DNA of 13,862 bases from Bacteroidales bacterium GP4 (GTDB lineage Bacteria; Bacteroidota; Bacteroidia; Bacteroidales; Muribaculaceae). The position numbers and the translations under genes were made by a program. Position 1 is the stretch's first letter, and every line of letters starts with the position of its first letter. This document shows, piece after piece, positions 6,263 to 13,860 of the stretch. The stretch covers positions 1 through 13,862 of the forward strand of contig DAAL01000185.1 of the NCBI GenBank assembly GCA_001701065.1, read 5' to 3'. The notes beneath the pieces are model-generated. The model saw nothing but the letters and a program-made list of their open reading frames with translations, made no database searches and had not been told where the DNA came from.

Positions 6263-6973
6263 ATGAATGCCGCCGATTTAATATTGAATTACGCCCATAG
6301 CCGCGACAGCTTCACCTTTTGCGAACTTGCAGGTTATGTCCGTGAAAGGGAGGATATTTCCGATTCCTGCCTGCTGTGGCATATCAAAAAACTAATCAAG
6401 CAGAACCATCTTTCAAGGTTATCGCGCGGATTGTACGGGAAATCTACAAAAAATGATTTCGTGCCATTATTGACGGAAGAACTCCGTGATTTATATGCCG
6501 ATGTGACCAACGCCTTTCCGCTGATTGATGTTCTGGTTTATTCAGGCAACGATATAACTTCATTGCAACATCACCTTTCAGCAAATAATACGTTGTATCT
6601 GGAAGTGCCGAAAGATGCGACGGAGGCGGTCTTCCGCTATCTGATTGACAGAAAGATAAAAGCATATCATAAGCCAACGGCAGATTTTATGTCGGACTAT
6701 GTCGATTTAGGCGAAAAGTCAGTAATAGTAAAAGCTTTGACAACAGAATCGCCGGTCAGGATGATTGACGGAGTAAGGATGCCAACCTTGGAAAAGATAC
6801 TTGTTGATATAAATGCCGACCAGGATTTTTACTACCTACATGGCGACGAGTCTTTTTTCATCATGCAAAATGCCCTGTCGCTCTATTCTATAAACGCGCC
6901 CAAGATGTTGCGTTACGCCTCACGCCGGGGAATACGTGAAACCATGAAAACAATTATGAACTACAACGATTGA
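6263..6973 (+). CDS. AbiEi-like type IV antitoxin / transcriptional regulator
   Basis: The protein has 236 residues. Residues 1 to about 60 form a winged-helix-like segment (FTFCELAGYV, LLWHIKKLIKQNHLSRLSRGLYG), typical of the DNA-binding end of AbiEi-like antitoxins. The rest resembles the antitoxin C-terminal domain: a central LIDVLVYSGNDITSL and LYLEVPKDATEAVFRYL, then SPVRMIDGVRMPTLEKILVDI, the last being a common AbiEi-like signature. In type IV systems this protein counters the toxin without binding it stably and represses the operon. The gene starts 23 bases beyond a promoter covered by a 17-bp inverted repeat, and its stop lies 2 bases before the ATG of the toxin gene. By eye the pair is more AT-rich than its neighbours, which suggests acquisition. 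The toxin partner makes the assignment firm; the subfamily is less sure. Confidence 0.8.
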   Translation: MNAADLILNYAHSRDSFTFCELAGYVREREDISDSCLLWHIKKLIKQNHLSRLSRGLYGKSTKNDFVPLLTEELRDLYADVTNAFPLIDVLVYSGNDITSLQHHLSANNTLYLEVPKDATEAVFRYLIDRKIKAYHKPTADFMSDYVDLGEKSVIVKALTTESPVRMIDGVRMPTLEKILVDINADQDFYYLHGDESFFIMQNALSLYSINAPKMLRYASRRGIRETMKTIMNYND

Positions 6974-6975
6974 TT

Positions 6976-8046
6976 ATGATTAAAACTGAATGTTTCACAC
7001 GCAAATGGTGTGAACGAGTTGCCTTAAATCTGAATTACAACGACACCCAACTGATTGAAAAGGTTGTCCGCGCGCTTTCCCTGCTTGAAATGCTCGTAAA
7101 ATCCGGATGTCCTTTTGTTTTTAAGGGTGGCACAGCGACTATGCTGCTTCTTGGCGGTGCAACAAATCGACTGAGTATAGACATAGATATAATATGTCCT
7201 CCCGGAACGGAAATAGAACGCTACCTGTCATCGTTCAAAGATTTCGGCTTTACAAAGATTGCTCTTATCGAGCGTAAATCGCCCGTGAAAAATATTCCAA
7301 AGAGCCATTCAAAATTCTTTTACCAACTCGCATATACCGACCGGGTAAGAGGAGAGGGCTATATTTTGCTTGATGTGCTGTATGAGGACTGCCATTATCA
7401 GAATACGGTTGAAATTCCCATAGCCAGTCCTTTCATAGAGATTGAAGGAGAACCATTAAATGTGAAAGTTCCTTCGATTGATGACCTACTCGGCGACAAA
7501 CTTACAGCTTTTGCTCCGAACACAACCGGCATACCTTATTACAAAAAAGAAAAGGTGTGCTCCGTGGAGATAATAAAACAACTTTACGATATCGCAAGGC
7601 TATTCGACAGGATTGATAATCTTGAAGTCACCGCAAAGTCATTCAGGCAGATAGTCGAGGTAGAAATGGCATATCGTGACATTAATGATCTTGATGCCGT
7701 ATTTGACGACATTTTACAGACATCAATTCTTTTTGCGACGAGAGGGAAAGAAGGATTCGGTCAGTTTGACGTTTTGCAAGACGGTATAAAGAAGATCAAA
7801 TCGTTTATCCATACCTCAAATTATCATATAGACCATGCCATAATTGATTCCGCCAAAGCCGCATATATATCTACTTGCATACGAAAAGGCATTACCGTGA
7901 TAGAGAAATATCCCGAAACGCCAGATATAGTGACGGAGATGACAATTGCGCCGACACTTACCGGAAAGTTGAACAAACTGAAAAGAGTGTATCCGGAAGC
8001 CTTCTACTACTGGGTAAAAACAAGCCTGATTTTGCAGGATGATTAA
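6976..8046 (+). CDS. AbiEii/AbiGii nucleotidyltransferase-type toxin
   Basis: With the ATG at 6976 the protein has 356 residues. It carries the DNA polymerase-beta-like nucleotidyltransferase motifs of AbiEii toxins. FKGGTA has its Gly pair at residues 51-52, RLSIDIDI has the catalytic pair Asp69 and Asp71, and a later LLDVLYED provides the third acidic position. VPSIDDLLGDKLTAFAP follows near residue 165-180, the conserved LxDKLxA element. Characterised relatives transfer nucleotides (for example to tRNA acceptor ends in MenT) and give phage defence by abortive infection. A TTG at 6970, overlapping the antitoxin stop as TTGA, would add only two residues; ATG is preferred. Motifs look intact, so the toxin is probably active. 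The substrate is unknown. Confidence 0.88.
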   Translation: MIKTECFTRKWCERVALNLNYNDTQLIEKVVRALSLLEMLVKSGCPFVFKGGTATMLLLGGATNRLSIDIDIICPPGTEIERYLSSFKDFGFTKIALIERKSPVKNIPKSHSKFFYQLAYTDRVRGEGYILLDVLYEDCHYQNTVEIPIASPFIEIEGEPLNVKVPSIDDLLGDKLTAFAPNTTGIPYYKKEKVCSVEIIKQLYDIARLFDRIDNLEVTAKSFRQIVEVEMAYRDINDLDAVFDDILQTSILFATRGKEGFGQFDVLQDGIKKIKSFIHTSNYHIDHAIIDSAKAAYISTCIRKGITVIEKYPETPDIVTEMTIAPTLTGKLNKLKRVYPEAFYYWVKTSLILQDD

Positions 8047-8060
8047 TAACACGGATTATA

Positions 8061-8093
8061 TTTACTATTTATCAGTATTATTGTTTATCTTTG
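8061..8093 (+). promoter_or_regulatory. Promoter of fbp
   Basis: TTTA (8061-8064), a 21-base spacer and TATCTTTG (8086-8093) match the Bacteroidales consensus with one difference. Transcription would begin near 8100, downstream of the TTG at 8097 and about 20 bases before the ATG at 8121. Confidence 0.7.
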
Positions 8094-8120
8094 TAGTTGA
8101 CAACTTATCAAAACAGAAGA

Positions 8121-10121
8121 ATGACATCTAATCAGAGTGACATAACCCTAAAGAAAGTGGAGAGTGACCGCAGAGTTCTGGAGTTGCTGGCACAGTCATT
8201 CCCCAATATATCAGCGGCAAGCTCCGAGATTATGAATCTTGAAGCTATACTTAGTCTGCCTAAAGGCACTGAGCACTTTGTGGCAGATCTTCACGGTGAA
8301 TATGAAGCATTTCTACATCTGCTTAAAAATGCGTCGGGCAACATAAAACGTAAAGTTACCGAAGCCTTCGGCACTTCATTAAGGGAAGCGGAAATAAGAC
8401 AGCTGTGTTCTCTCATATATTATCCGGAACGCAAACTGCAGATAATACGCACCACTGAAAGCGACCTCAACGACTTCTACATGGTGACTCTGTATCAGTT
8501 GATAAAGGTATGTCAATCAGTTTCGTCGAAGTACACCCGCTCCAAGGTGCGCAAGGCGCTTCCACGGGAGTTTGCCTACATCCTTGAGGAATTGCTTCAC
8601 GAATCACCCTCCGATGACGACAAACAAGCCTACTTCAACCGTATAATCGAGACCATCATATCCACCGGTCAAGCCGACGCTTTCATCGTGGCTCTGTGCA
8701 AAGTCATCCAGAAACTAAGCATTGACCAACTGCACATACTCGGCGATGTCTATGACCGAGGCCCCGGTGCGCACCTTATCATGGACACCCTGTGCCACTA
8801 CGGACCCTTTGACATACAGTGGGGAAACCATGACGCGCTGTGGATGGGCGCATATGCCGGCAACGACTGCTGTATAGCCAATGTGCTGCGACTCTCGTTA
8901 CGTTACGGCAACATGGCTACACTTGAAGAAGGATACGGCATAAATCTGGTTCCTCTCGCCACCTTCGCGATGGAGACCTACGGCAACGACCCGTGCGACA
9001 ACTTCGGCCCTCATCTTGACAAAGATGACACTACCCACAACGAAAAGACACGCCGGCTGCTCGGTCAGATGCACAAGGCAATGAGCATAATCCAGTTCAA
9101 GCTTGAAGGCGCGATGATCGACAAGCACCCTGAATGGGGCATGGCTGACCGAAAGTTATTGAATAAAATCGATTTCGGGAAGAACTCCGTGACTATCAAC
9201 GGCAAGGAATATCAGCTTAAGGACTCCAATTTCCCTACGATTGACCCTGAAAATCCTTATCGGCTCACTCCCGAAGAGGAAGAACTGGTACAGAAACTGC
9301 ATCATTCATTTGTGATAAGCAACCGCCTTAAGAAGCACATACAGTGCCTTCTGTCCAACGGATGTATGTATGGCGTATATAACTCCAATCTGCTTTTCCA
9401 TGCCTCAATGCCGCTGAACGCTGACGGAACCCTTAAAGAGATAGATATAAAAGGCACCCGATACAAAGGCAAGGAACTGTTCACAGCCATAGGGATGCTC
9501 ATGAGGTCAGCTTTCAATGACGACACTCCGGCGCATGACAAGGATTACGCAGTGGATTACTACTGGTACCTGTGGTGCGGTCCCGAATCGCCGTTGTTCG
9601 ACAAGTCAAAAATGGCGACATTTGAACGATATTTCATCGATGACCCGGAAACCCATAAAGAGGAGAAAGGTCATTACTACGAACTCCGCAATGACGAGAA
9701 AGTATGCGATATGATTTTGGACGCGTTCAAAGTGGAAGGAGAACACCGCCACATTATCAACGGACATGTGCCTGTACGCACCAATAAGGGAGAATCGCCC
9801 ATCAAAGCCAACGGACGGCTGATGGTGATAGACGGAGGATTTGCCAAAGCCTACCACGACACCACCGGCATAGCCGGATACACCCTTGTGTACCACAGCC
9901 GCGGATTCCAGTTGGTGCAGCACGAGCCGTTCTCCTCAGCCGAGGACGCTATAATCCACGGCACCGACATCGTGAGCACAACACAGATAGTCGAGATGAG
10001 CCAACGGCGCATGAGAGTGCGGGACACCGACAAAGGCAAAGAGCTTCAGTCACAGATAAACGAACTGATGGAACTCCTCTATGCATTCCGTCACGGAATC
10101 ATCAAGGAACGACAACTCTAA
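8121..10121 (+). CDS. fbp: Fructose-1,6-bisphosphatase, class III
   Basis: The protein has 666 residues from the ATG at 8121, the usual size for the long class III enzyme found in Firmicutes and Bacteroidota. It hydrolyses fructose 1,6-bisphosphate to fructose 6-phosphate in gluconeogenesis. It is a metallophosphoesterase: VADLHGEYEAF carries Asp56 and His58, LGDVYDRGPGAHL lies near residue 208, GNHDALWMG near 235, and INGHVPV in the C-terminal third. The N-terminus SDITLKKVESDRRVLELLAQSFPN and the Glu/Asp-rich spacer in the middle fit the family. The frame is open up to a TTG at 8097, but the promoter -7 element at 8086-8093 places the transcript start downstream of that codon, so ATG 8121 is chosen. 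It is transcribed independently of the AbiE-like pair. Confidence 0.92.
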   Translation: MTSNQSDITLKKVESDRRVLELLAQSFPNISAASSEIMNLEAILSLPKGTEHFVADLHGEYEAFLHLLKNASGNIKRKVTEAFGTSLREAEIRQLCSLIYYPERKLQIIRTTESDLNDFYMVTLYQLIKVCQSVSSKYTRSKVRKALPREFAYILEELLHESPSDDDKQAYFNRIIETIISTGQADAFIVALCKVIQKLSIDQLHILGDVYDRGPGAHLIMDTLCHYGPFDIQWGNHDALWMGAYAGNDCCIANVLRLSLRYGNMATLEEGYGINLVPLATFAMETYGNDPCDNFGPHLDKDDTTHNEKTRRLLGQMHKAMSIIQFKLEGAMIDKHPEWGMADRKLLNKIDFGKNSVTINGKEYQLKDSNFPTIDPENPYRLTPEEEELVQKLHHSFVISNRLKKHIQCLLSNGCMYGVYNSNLLFHASMPLNADGTLKEIDIKGTRYKGKELFTAIGMLMRSAFNDDTPAHDKDYAVDYYWYLWCGPESPLFDKSKMATFERYFIDDPETHKEEKGHYYELRNDEKVCDMILDAFKVEGEHRHIINGHVPVRTNKGESPIKANGRLMVIDGGFAKAYHDTTGIAGYTLVYHSRGFQLVQHEPFSSAEDAIIHGTDIVSTTQIVEMSQRRMRVRDTDKGKELQSQINELMELLYAFRHGIIKERQL

Positions 10122-10172
10122 ATCGAAAGATTTACAGCATTATCCCATAACCTTCAATACTGAGGGAATACA

Positions 10173-10214
10173 ACAGTCCGGCGGCAGGTCAAAATTCAGC
10201 CTGTGCCGGATTGT
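10173..10214 (+). other. Strong hairpin between fbp and the sigma factor gene
   Basis: ACAGTCCGGC (10173-10182) pairs with GCCGGATTGT (10205-10214) with one G-T wobble. The helix continues inside through CAGG/CCTG (10185-10188 with 10200-10203) past a bulge, and closes on an A/T-rich loop. No T-run follows, so it is not a classic intrinsic terminator. It could be an mRNA 3' stabiliser for fbp or a structured leader of the sigma operon. The rest of the 193-base gap shows no convincing promoter. Confidence 0.45.
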
Positions 10215-10314
10215 CGCATACATGGACCTTACGAAACACCGGCACCTATTTCTTTTTATAAAAGATGTTACAAAACGGGGCTTTCTGCGTCATTAGAGTA
10301 AACGACTTAAATAA

Positions 10315-10812
10315 ATGGAAAAAGACTTCGTCACATCAGCATTTACCCGACTGAGGATAAAGTTGCTCTCAAGAGCCACTTTTATCCTCGGCAACAGCGA
10401 CGACGGCGACGATGCCCTGCAAGAAGCCTTTTTCAAATTATGGAAGTCACGTGAATGTATCACTTCAGCCGAACAAGCCGAGAAAGCAAGCTATGTGTCG
10501 GTCAGGAACACCGCAATCGACATGCTGCGCCGAAAAGCCACCCATCCAACACAGGGTCTGGAATCGACAGCAGATTTAGCCGATGAAAAGCAGGATTCCG
10601 ACGAGGAAACTTTCAGAATAGTCGACAATCTCGTGAAACGTCACCTAAACCCTCGGCAACAGGCAGTGTTAAGGATGCGCGACATGGAAGGGATGACCTA
10701 CGAGGACATAGCCGACTCACTCGGAATGACACCGGAGAATGTGAGAATGACACTGAGCCGTTCACGAAAGCTGATTAGAGAACTTTATAGACAAGGAAAA
10801 TATGAGAAATAG
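10315..10812 (+). CDS. ECF-type RNA polymerase sigma factor
   Basis: The protein has 165 residues. Region 2 is seen at about residues 10-75: the core-binding helix DDALQEAFFKLWKSRE, then SYVSVRNTAIDMLRRK, which recognises the -10 element. Region 4 is at about 110-160: LNPRQQAVLRMRDMEGMTYEDIADSLGMTPENVRMTLSRSRKLI, with the helix-turn-helix that reads the -35 element. There is no region 1 or 3, as expected of the extracytoplasmic-function group. The start at 10315 is the ATG giving a full region 2. The next gene begins 11 bases before its stop, a coupling usual for sigma/anti-sigma pairs. It presumably controls its own operon, but I could not define a target promoter. Confidence 0.9.
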   Translation: MEKDFVTSAFTRLRIKLLSRATFILGNSDDGDDALQEAFFKLWKSRECITSAEQAEKASYVSVRNTAIDMLRRKATHPTQGLESTADLADEKQDSDEETFRIVDNLVKRHLNPRQQAVLRMRDMEGMTYEDIADSLGMTPENVRMTLSRSRKLIRELYRQGKYEK

Positions 10813-11302
10813 CCACATTGACGACTTTACGATTGAGGAACTCGACATGCTTATTGACAAGTATTTCGACTGCGAACTGAGCGAACATGAAGAGCTATTG
10901 CTCCGCAAAATAATCGCATCTACCTCGCTGGACTCCCCACGGATTAGGGAGTACAAAGCCGTAACGGGATACTTAACCAAAGCAAAGACATCACGCCCGG
11001 CACGGAAAGTCACATCGTTACGGCGTTGGATTCATCTTGGAGCGGCGGCATGCGTGGCGTTGATACTCGGCGCGGGCGTTTACCATTTCCAAAACTCCGC
11101 CGATTCATCGATGAATCAGTGCATAGCCTATGTGGGTAATGATGTGATTGAGGACAAAGCCACGGTGATGCAACTGGTGGAAAACGACCTCTCGGCTCTA
11201 CGTGAGGCATCATCCATCATCAATGAAAGCGTGGTGGACGATCTTCAGTCAATAAACGTCGCAATCAAGGATTTCCGTAAAAATGATGTTCAACAACCAT
11301 AA
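10802..11302 (+). CDS. Single-span membrane protein, candidate anti-sigma factor
   Basis: The protein has 166 residues. A cytoplasmic N-terminus of about 75 residues starts with an acidic helix pattern (IDDFTIEELDMLIDKYFDCELSEHEELLLRKII), resembling the N-terminal helices of Bacteroidota anti-sigma-like proteins. A basic stretch (SRPARKVTSLRRW) precedes one membrane span at about residues 78-97 (HLGAAACVALILGAGVYHF). About 65 residues then face the periplasm, with no recognisable FecR domain, zinc-binding HxxxCxxC motif or other named domain. It overlaps the ECF sigma gene by 11 bases. The anti-sigma role is inferred from this overlap and the topology; no homology to a known anti-sigma family is claimed. 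Confidence 0.6.
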   Translation: MRNSHIDDFTIEELDMLIDKYFDCELSEHEELLLRKIIASTSLDSPRIREYKAVTGYLTKAKTSRPARKVTSLRRWIHLGAAACVALILGAGVYHFQNSADSSMNQCIAYVGNDVIEDKATVMQLVENDLSALREASSIINESVVDDLQSINVAIKDFRKNDVQQP

Positions 11303-11312
11303 AACCAGTGTT

Positions 11313-11771
11313 ATGCAACGAACCTTCATAATCATATTATTAGCTCTGGGAAGCTGTCTATGCTCATTTGCCCAAGACAATCTGAAGATAAATACGCTCA
11401 TGGACGGACGCTACCGCAACAATCCCAATGCATCGGAGACTATTTTAGTGGGCGACAACAAGTTAAAGCGCATAGGCGTGTCGCTTTACCATAGCTTGTC
11501 GGTCGTCAATACCCCCGATTTCCCGGGTAAAGTGGAGGCTCTGCTGGCGGCTGACACAAAATCGGCAATAGACCGTGAAGTTGTGTACCGTTCAGGTGCG
11601 CTATACTACGGATTCTATGCATTGCCGGCAGTGACTAAGGAGAATAAGAGCGTCAACCGCTATATCTTCTACCTCAACCAAGACCCCATGAACGGGACAC
11701 AAGTCATCCTCATATATGTGGAAGGCTCCGCTTCACCTCAACAAATAAAAGAGAAACTTATAAACCAATAA
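11313..11771 (+). CDS. Small secreted protein of the ECF operon, unknown function
   Basis: From the ATG at 11313 the protein has 152 residues. It opens with a signal peptide (MQRTFIIILLALGSCLCSFAQ), probably cut after AQ; a Cys lies in the hydrophobic stretch but no proper lipobox is evident. The mature part has a patchwork of short conserved-looking strands: INTLMDGRYRNN, LKRIGVSLYHSLSV, YRSGALYYGFYALP, NRYIFYLNQD and QVILIYVEGSAS. I recognise the style as a Bacteroidales periplasmic protein found with ECF sigma genes, but cannot name a family. An upstream ATG at 11283 adds ten polar residues before the signal peptide and overlaps the preceding gene, so it is less likely. It precedes the barrel gene by only 5 bases. 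Confidence 0.7.
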   Translation: MQRTFIIILLALGSCLCSFAQDNLKINTLMDGRYRNNPNASETILVGDNKLKRIGVSLYHSLSVVNTPDFPGKVEALLAADTKSAIDREVVYRSGALYYGFYALPAVTKENKSVNRYIFYLNQDPMNGTQVILIYVEGSASPQQIKEKLINQ

Positions 11772-11776
11772 TAATT

Positions 11777-12682
11777 ATGATTCTACGTTTGGCATCTGCA
11801 ATTGCGGCAATCGCCGCAGCCACCTGTCTATCGGCACAAGAGCCTGTGGACACCGTCCTTGCCGCGCCTAAAGCAAAGGAAGTGACCCTAATCGAGAAGG
11901 GCGACGGCATTACGGTGCTTGTAAAAGGGTACAACGACACGGAGGACGGCGAACTGATTTACCGCACTAATTCGGGACCTTCCGCTTCGTTCCCGGTTAT
12001 GTTCAATGACCTGCCCGCCATGTTTGGAGGAAGAAAGGATTCCACGTCTTGCTCCAACCGGTGGAACGCCATCTTCAGCGGTATATATTTAGGATTCAAC
12101 AACGGGATGGACACTGACATGGACATAGACTTTGGACGGTCCACCGAATTCGGTATTCTAAATCTCGTCGCTGCCGAGTACCGTCCGTGGCGTTACGGTC
12201 CGAGATTCTCGTTGGGAATAGGACTGGGATGGAAAAACTATGTCACCAAGAAAGGGCGTGACCGCTTTTACAAATCGAACGACGGGAAACTCGTGTCGTC
12301 TCCCTATCCTGCCGGCACCATAGGATTCCGTTCAACACTTCGGATATTCCATCTCGACGTGCCATTCTTAATCAAGCAGACGATAGACCGGCATTGGGCG
12401 ATAAGCGTGGGAGGAATAGTCAATTTCAATGTCGACGCACGCGCATCGTCACGCTACCGCACCATCGAGGGTAATCCAGACTTGATGATAGCGTCGGGGA
12501 AGTCGGTTACCGAGAAATACAACCATCTCAAACAACGTCCTGTGACAGCTGAGCTAATGTTTGCCATAGGATACAACGAAGCCTTGGCACTGTACATGAA
12601 GTACTCCCCCATGACGGTGATGAAGGACGGAGAAGGTCCGCGCTTGAAATCATGGTCGTTAGGTGTGATGTTCCCATTTTAA
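11777..12682 (+). CDS. Outer-membrane beta-barrel protein (first of two paralogues)
   Basis: The protein has 301 residues. A signal peptide covers about residues 1-20 (LASAIAAIAAATCLSAQ). A short N-terminal module follows with the pattern VTLIEKGDGITVLVKG. The remainder alternates aromatic and small residues in barrel-like strands (FSGIYLGFNNG, FSLGIGLGWKNYV, HWAISVGGIVNFN, ALALYMKYSPM) and ends in LGVMFPF, a terminal Phe typical of BAM-inserted barrels. An eight- to ten-strand barrel is plausible. The following gene is a clear paralogue, with matching segments GLGWKNY/GFTWRNY, LDVPFLIK/LNIPALYE and YMKYSPM/YVRYAPM. It lies in the ECF sigma operon and may be its output or its sensed envelope component; the function is unknown. 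Confidence 0.75.
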   Translation: MILRLASAIAAIAAATCLSAQEPVDTVLAAPKAKEVTLIEKGDGITVLVKGYNDTEDGELIYRTNSGPSASFPVMFNDLPAMFGGRKDSTSCSNRWNAIFSGIYLGFNNGMDTDMDIDFGRSTEFGILNLVAAEYRPWRYGPRFSLGIGLGWKNYVTKKGRDRFYKSNDGKLVSSPYPAGTIGFRSTLRIFHLDVPFLIKQTIDRHWAISVGGIVNFNVDARASSRYRTIEGNPDLMIASGKSVTEKYNHLKQRPVTAELMFAIGYNEALALYMKYSPMTVMKDGEGPRLKSWSLGVMFPF

Positions 12683-12709
12683 CAAAAGGATGTTTAAACT
12701 CAATTAATT

Positions 12710-13567
12710 ATGAAATATACTATCGCTACAATAATAAGTCTGCTAAGCCTTTATCTATCAGCCCAGGAACCTATGTCGAGGGACACTATATTCACTGTCG
12801 AGAATCCTGAGAACGTGGTGCTCCTTGAATCGCCCGACGGCATCTCCATCACCATGGAGAAAGACAGCGTAATCACTTACTCTTATAAGCACAATGACCC
12901 CGACAATGTAACCACACTTTCCCACCGGGAGGACCACACATCGCTCCTGAATCTTTCAGCGCAGGTGATGAGCAACGGTTCCATCGACTGGGAGATAGTG
13001 ACCGGAGGCATTTGCTTCGGACCGGTATCGGGATTAGGATGCCCTGACGACATGAACATCAAGCCGTGGAAATCATGGGAGATATCATGGCTGTATATGC
13101 TCGGTCTTCGTGTAAGCAACCGCTGGAACTCATTCACTATGGGATTAGGCTTCACATGGCGCAACTACTGCGTCACTTCCCGGCAGTTCTTAAAAGATGG
13201 CACAATGATTTCGCTTGCTCCTTTTCCCGAAAACAGTAGCGACAGAAGCTCCCGGTTGAAAATCGTGAGCCTTAACATCCCGGCGCTATACGAAGTCAAG
13301 CTGTCAAAATATGTAGGACTTGCCATGGGACCGATATTCAACTTCACCACCCACAGCAGCCTTAAGACCAGGTATTCGCAGGATGGCTACAAAACCACCC
13401 TTACAGCCAATGACATCTCGGCTCGACGGTTCACAATCGACATTTTTGGCAGCATTCGCTACCGTGGCATAGGAGCATATGTGAGGTATGCGCCCATGCA
13501 TGCCCTCCAGACCGCCTGCGGTGCCCGCTTCTCCTCCCTCTCCGCCGGCATCATCCTCGACCTGTAA
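12710..13567 (+). CDS. Outer-membrane beta-barrel protein (second paralogue)
   Basis: The protein has 285 residues. The signal peptide spans about residues 1-18 (MKYTIATIISLLSLYLSA), cut before QEP. The N-terminal module VVLLESPDGISITME matches that of the preceding gene. The barrel part shows GLRVSNRW, FTMGLGFTWRNYCV, KIVSLNIPALYEVKL, YVGLAMGPIFNF and GIGAYVRYAPMHAL, and ends in SAGIILDL, where Leu replaces the usual terminal aromatic residue. Identity to its neighbour is low but collinear over the full length, so this is an old tandem duplication. It starts 27 bases after the previous stop and appears to be the last gene of the ECF operon. The lumen-facing ligand, if any, is unknown. Confidence 0.75.
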   Translation: MKYTIATIISLLSLYLSAQEPMSRDTIFTVENPENVVLLESPDGISITMEKDSVITYSYKHNDPDNVTTLSHREDHTSLLNLSAQVMSNGSIDWEIVTGGICFGPVSGLGCPDDMNIKPWKSWEISWLYMLGLRVSNRWNSFTMGLGFTWRNYCVTSRQFLKDGTMISLAPFPENSSDRSSRLKIVSLNIPALYEVKLSKYVGLAMGPIFNFTTHSSLKTRYSQDGYKTTLTANDISARRFTIDIFGSIRYRGIGAYVRYAPMHALQTACGARFSSLSAGIILDL

Positions 13568-13676
13568 TCCCTATGCCTCTTCTTTCTTTTTTATTAATAT
13601 ATAGACGAGGTTATATCAATATTTCTCACTTCAAATTTTAATAAGAGATTTTTTTAAGATAAAAACTAATGATAAA

Positions 13677-13708
13677 TTTGGAAGTCTTATCAATATATCG
13701 TAACTTTG
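13677..13708 (+). promoter_or_regulatory. Promoter of tRNA-Pro
   Basis: TTTG (13677-13680), a 20-base spacer and TAACTTTG (13701-13708) match the Bacteroidales housekeeping consensus perfectly. The tRNA begins 20 bases beyond the -7 element. The -7 octamer is identical to that of tRNA-Gly. Confidence 0.85.
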
Positions 13709-13728
13709 CAACGCTTTTTGAAAGCAAT

Positions 13729-13803
13729 CGGGGCGTAGCGCAGTCCGGTTAGCGCACCTGCTTTGGGAGCAGGGGGTCGCGAGTTCGAATCCCGCCACCC
13801 CGA
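13729..13803 (+). tRNA. tRNA-Pro (anticodon TGG)
   Basis: The cloverleaf spans 75 bases. The acceptor is CGGGGCG/CACCCCG with discriminator A and a C6-A67 mismatch. The D arm is GCGC/GCGC. The anticodon stem CCTGC/GCAGG closes the loop TTTGGGA, so the anticodon is TGG (Pro). The T arm GCGAG/CCCGC around TTCGAAT has an A52-C62 mismatch. It starts with C, as is usual for proline tRNAs. CCA is not encoded. Confidence 0.93.
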
Positions 13804-13809
13804 CAAATT

Positions 13810-13860
13810 TAAAGGAGTTGAAATTCAGCAAATTAGCAAAATTTCGTCTCCTTTATTTTT
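13810..13860 (+). terminator. Hairpin terminator behind tRNA-Pro
   Basis: TAAAGGAGTTGAAATT (13810-13825) pairs with AATTTCGTCTCCTTTA (13840-13855), with one T-T mismatch and one G-T pair and a loop of 14 bases. TTTTT follows. It begins 7 bases after the tRNA. Its first 18 bases are identical to the arm behind tRNA-Gly. Confidence 0.7.

Noticed and set aside
10081..10296. Open frame of 71 codons after fbp
   Set aside because: It overlaps the fbp end, has no domain or promoter, and contains the hairpin at 10173-10214; its composition does not look coding.
13568..13676. Terminator for the ECF operon
   Set aside because: The stretch is pyrimidine- then AT-rich without a stable stem that I could find.
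13631..13831. Open frame of 66 codons on the minus strand containing GFELATPCSQSRCANRTAL
   Set aside because: This is the antisense translation of tRNA-Pro, a well-known false protein; it also spans the tRNA promoter.
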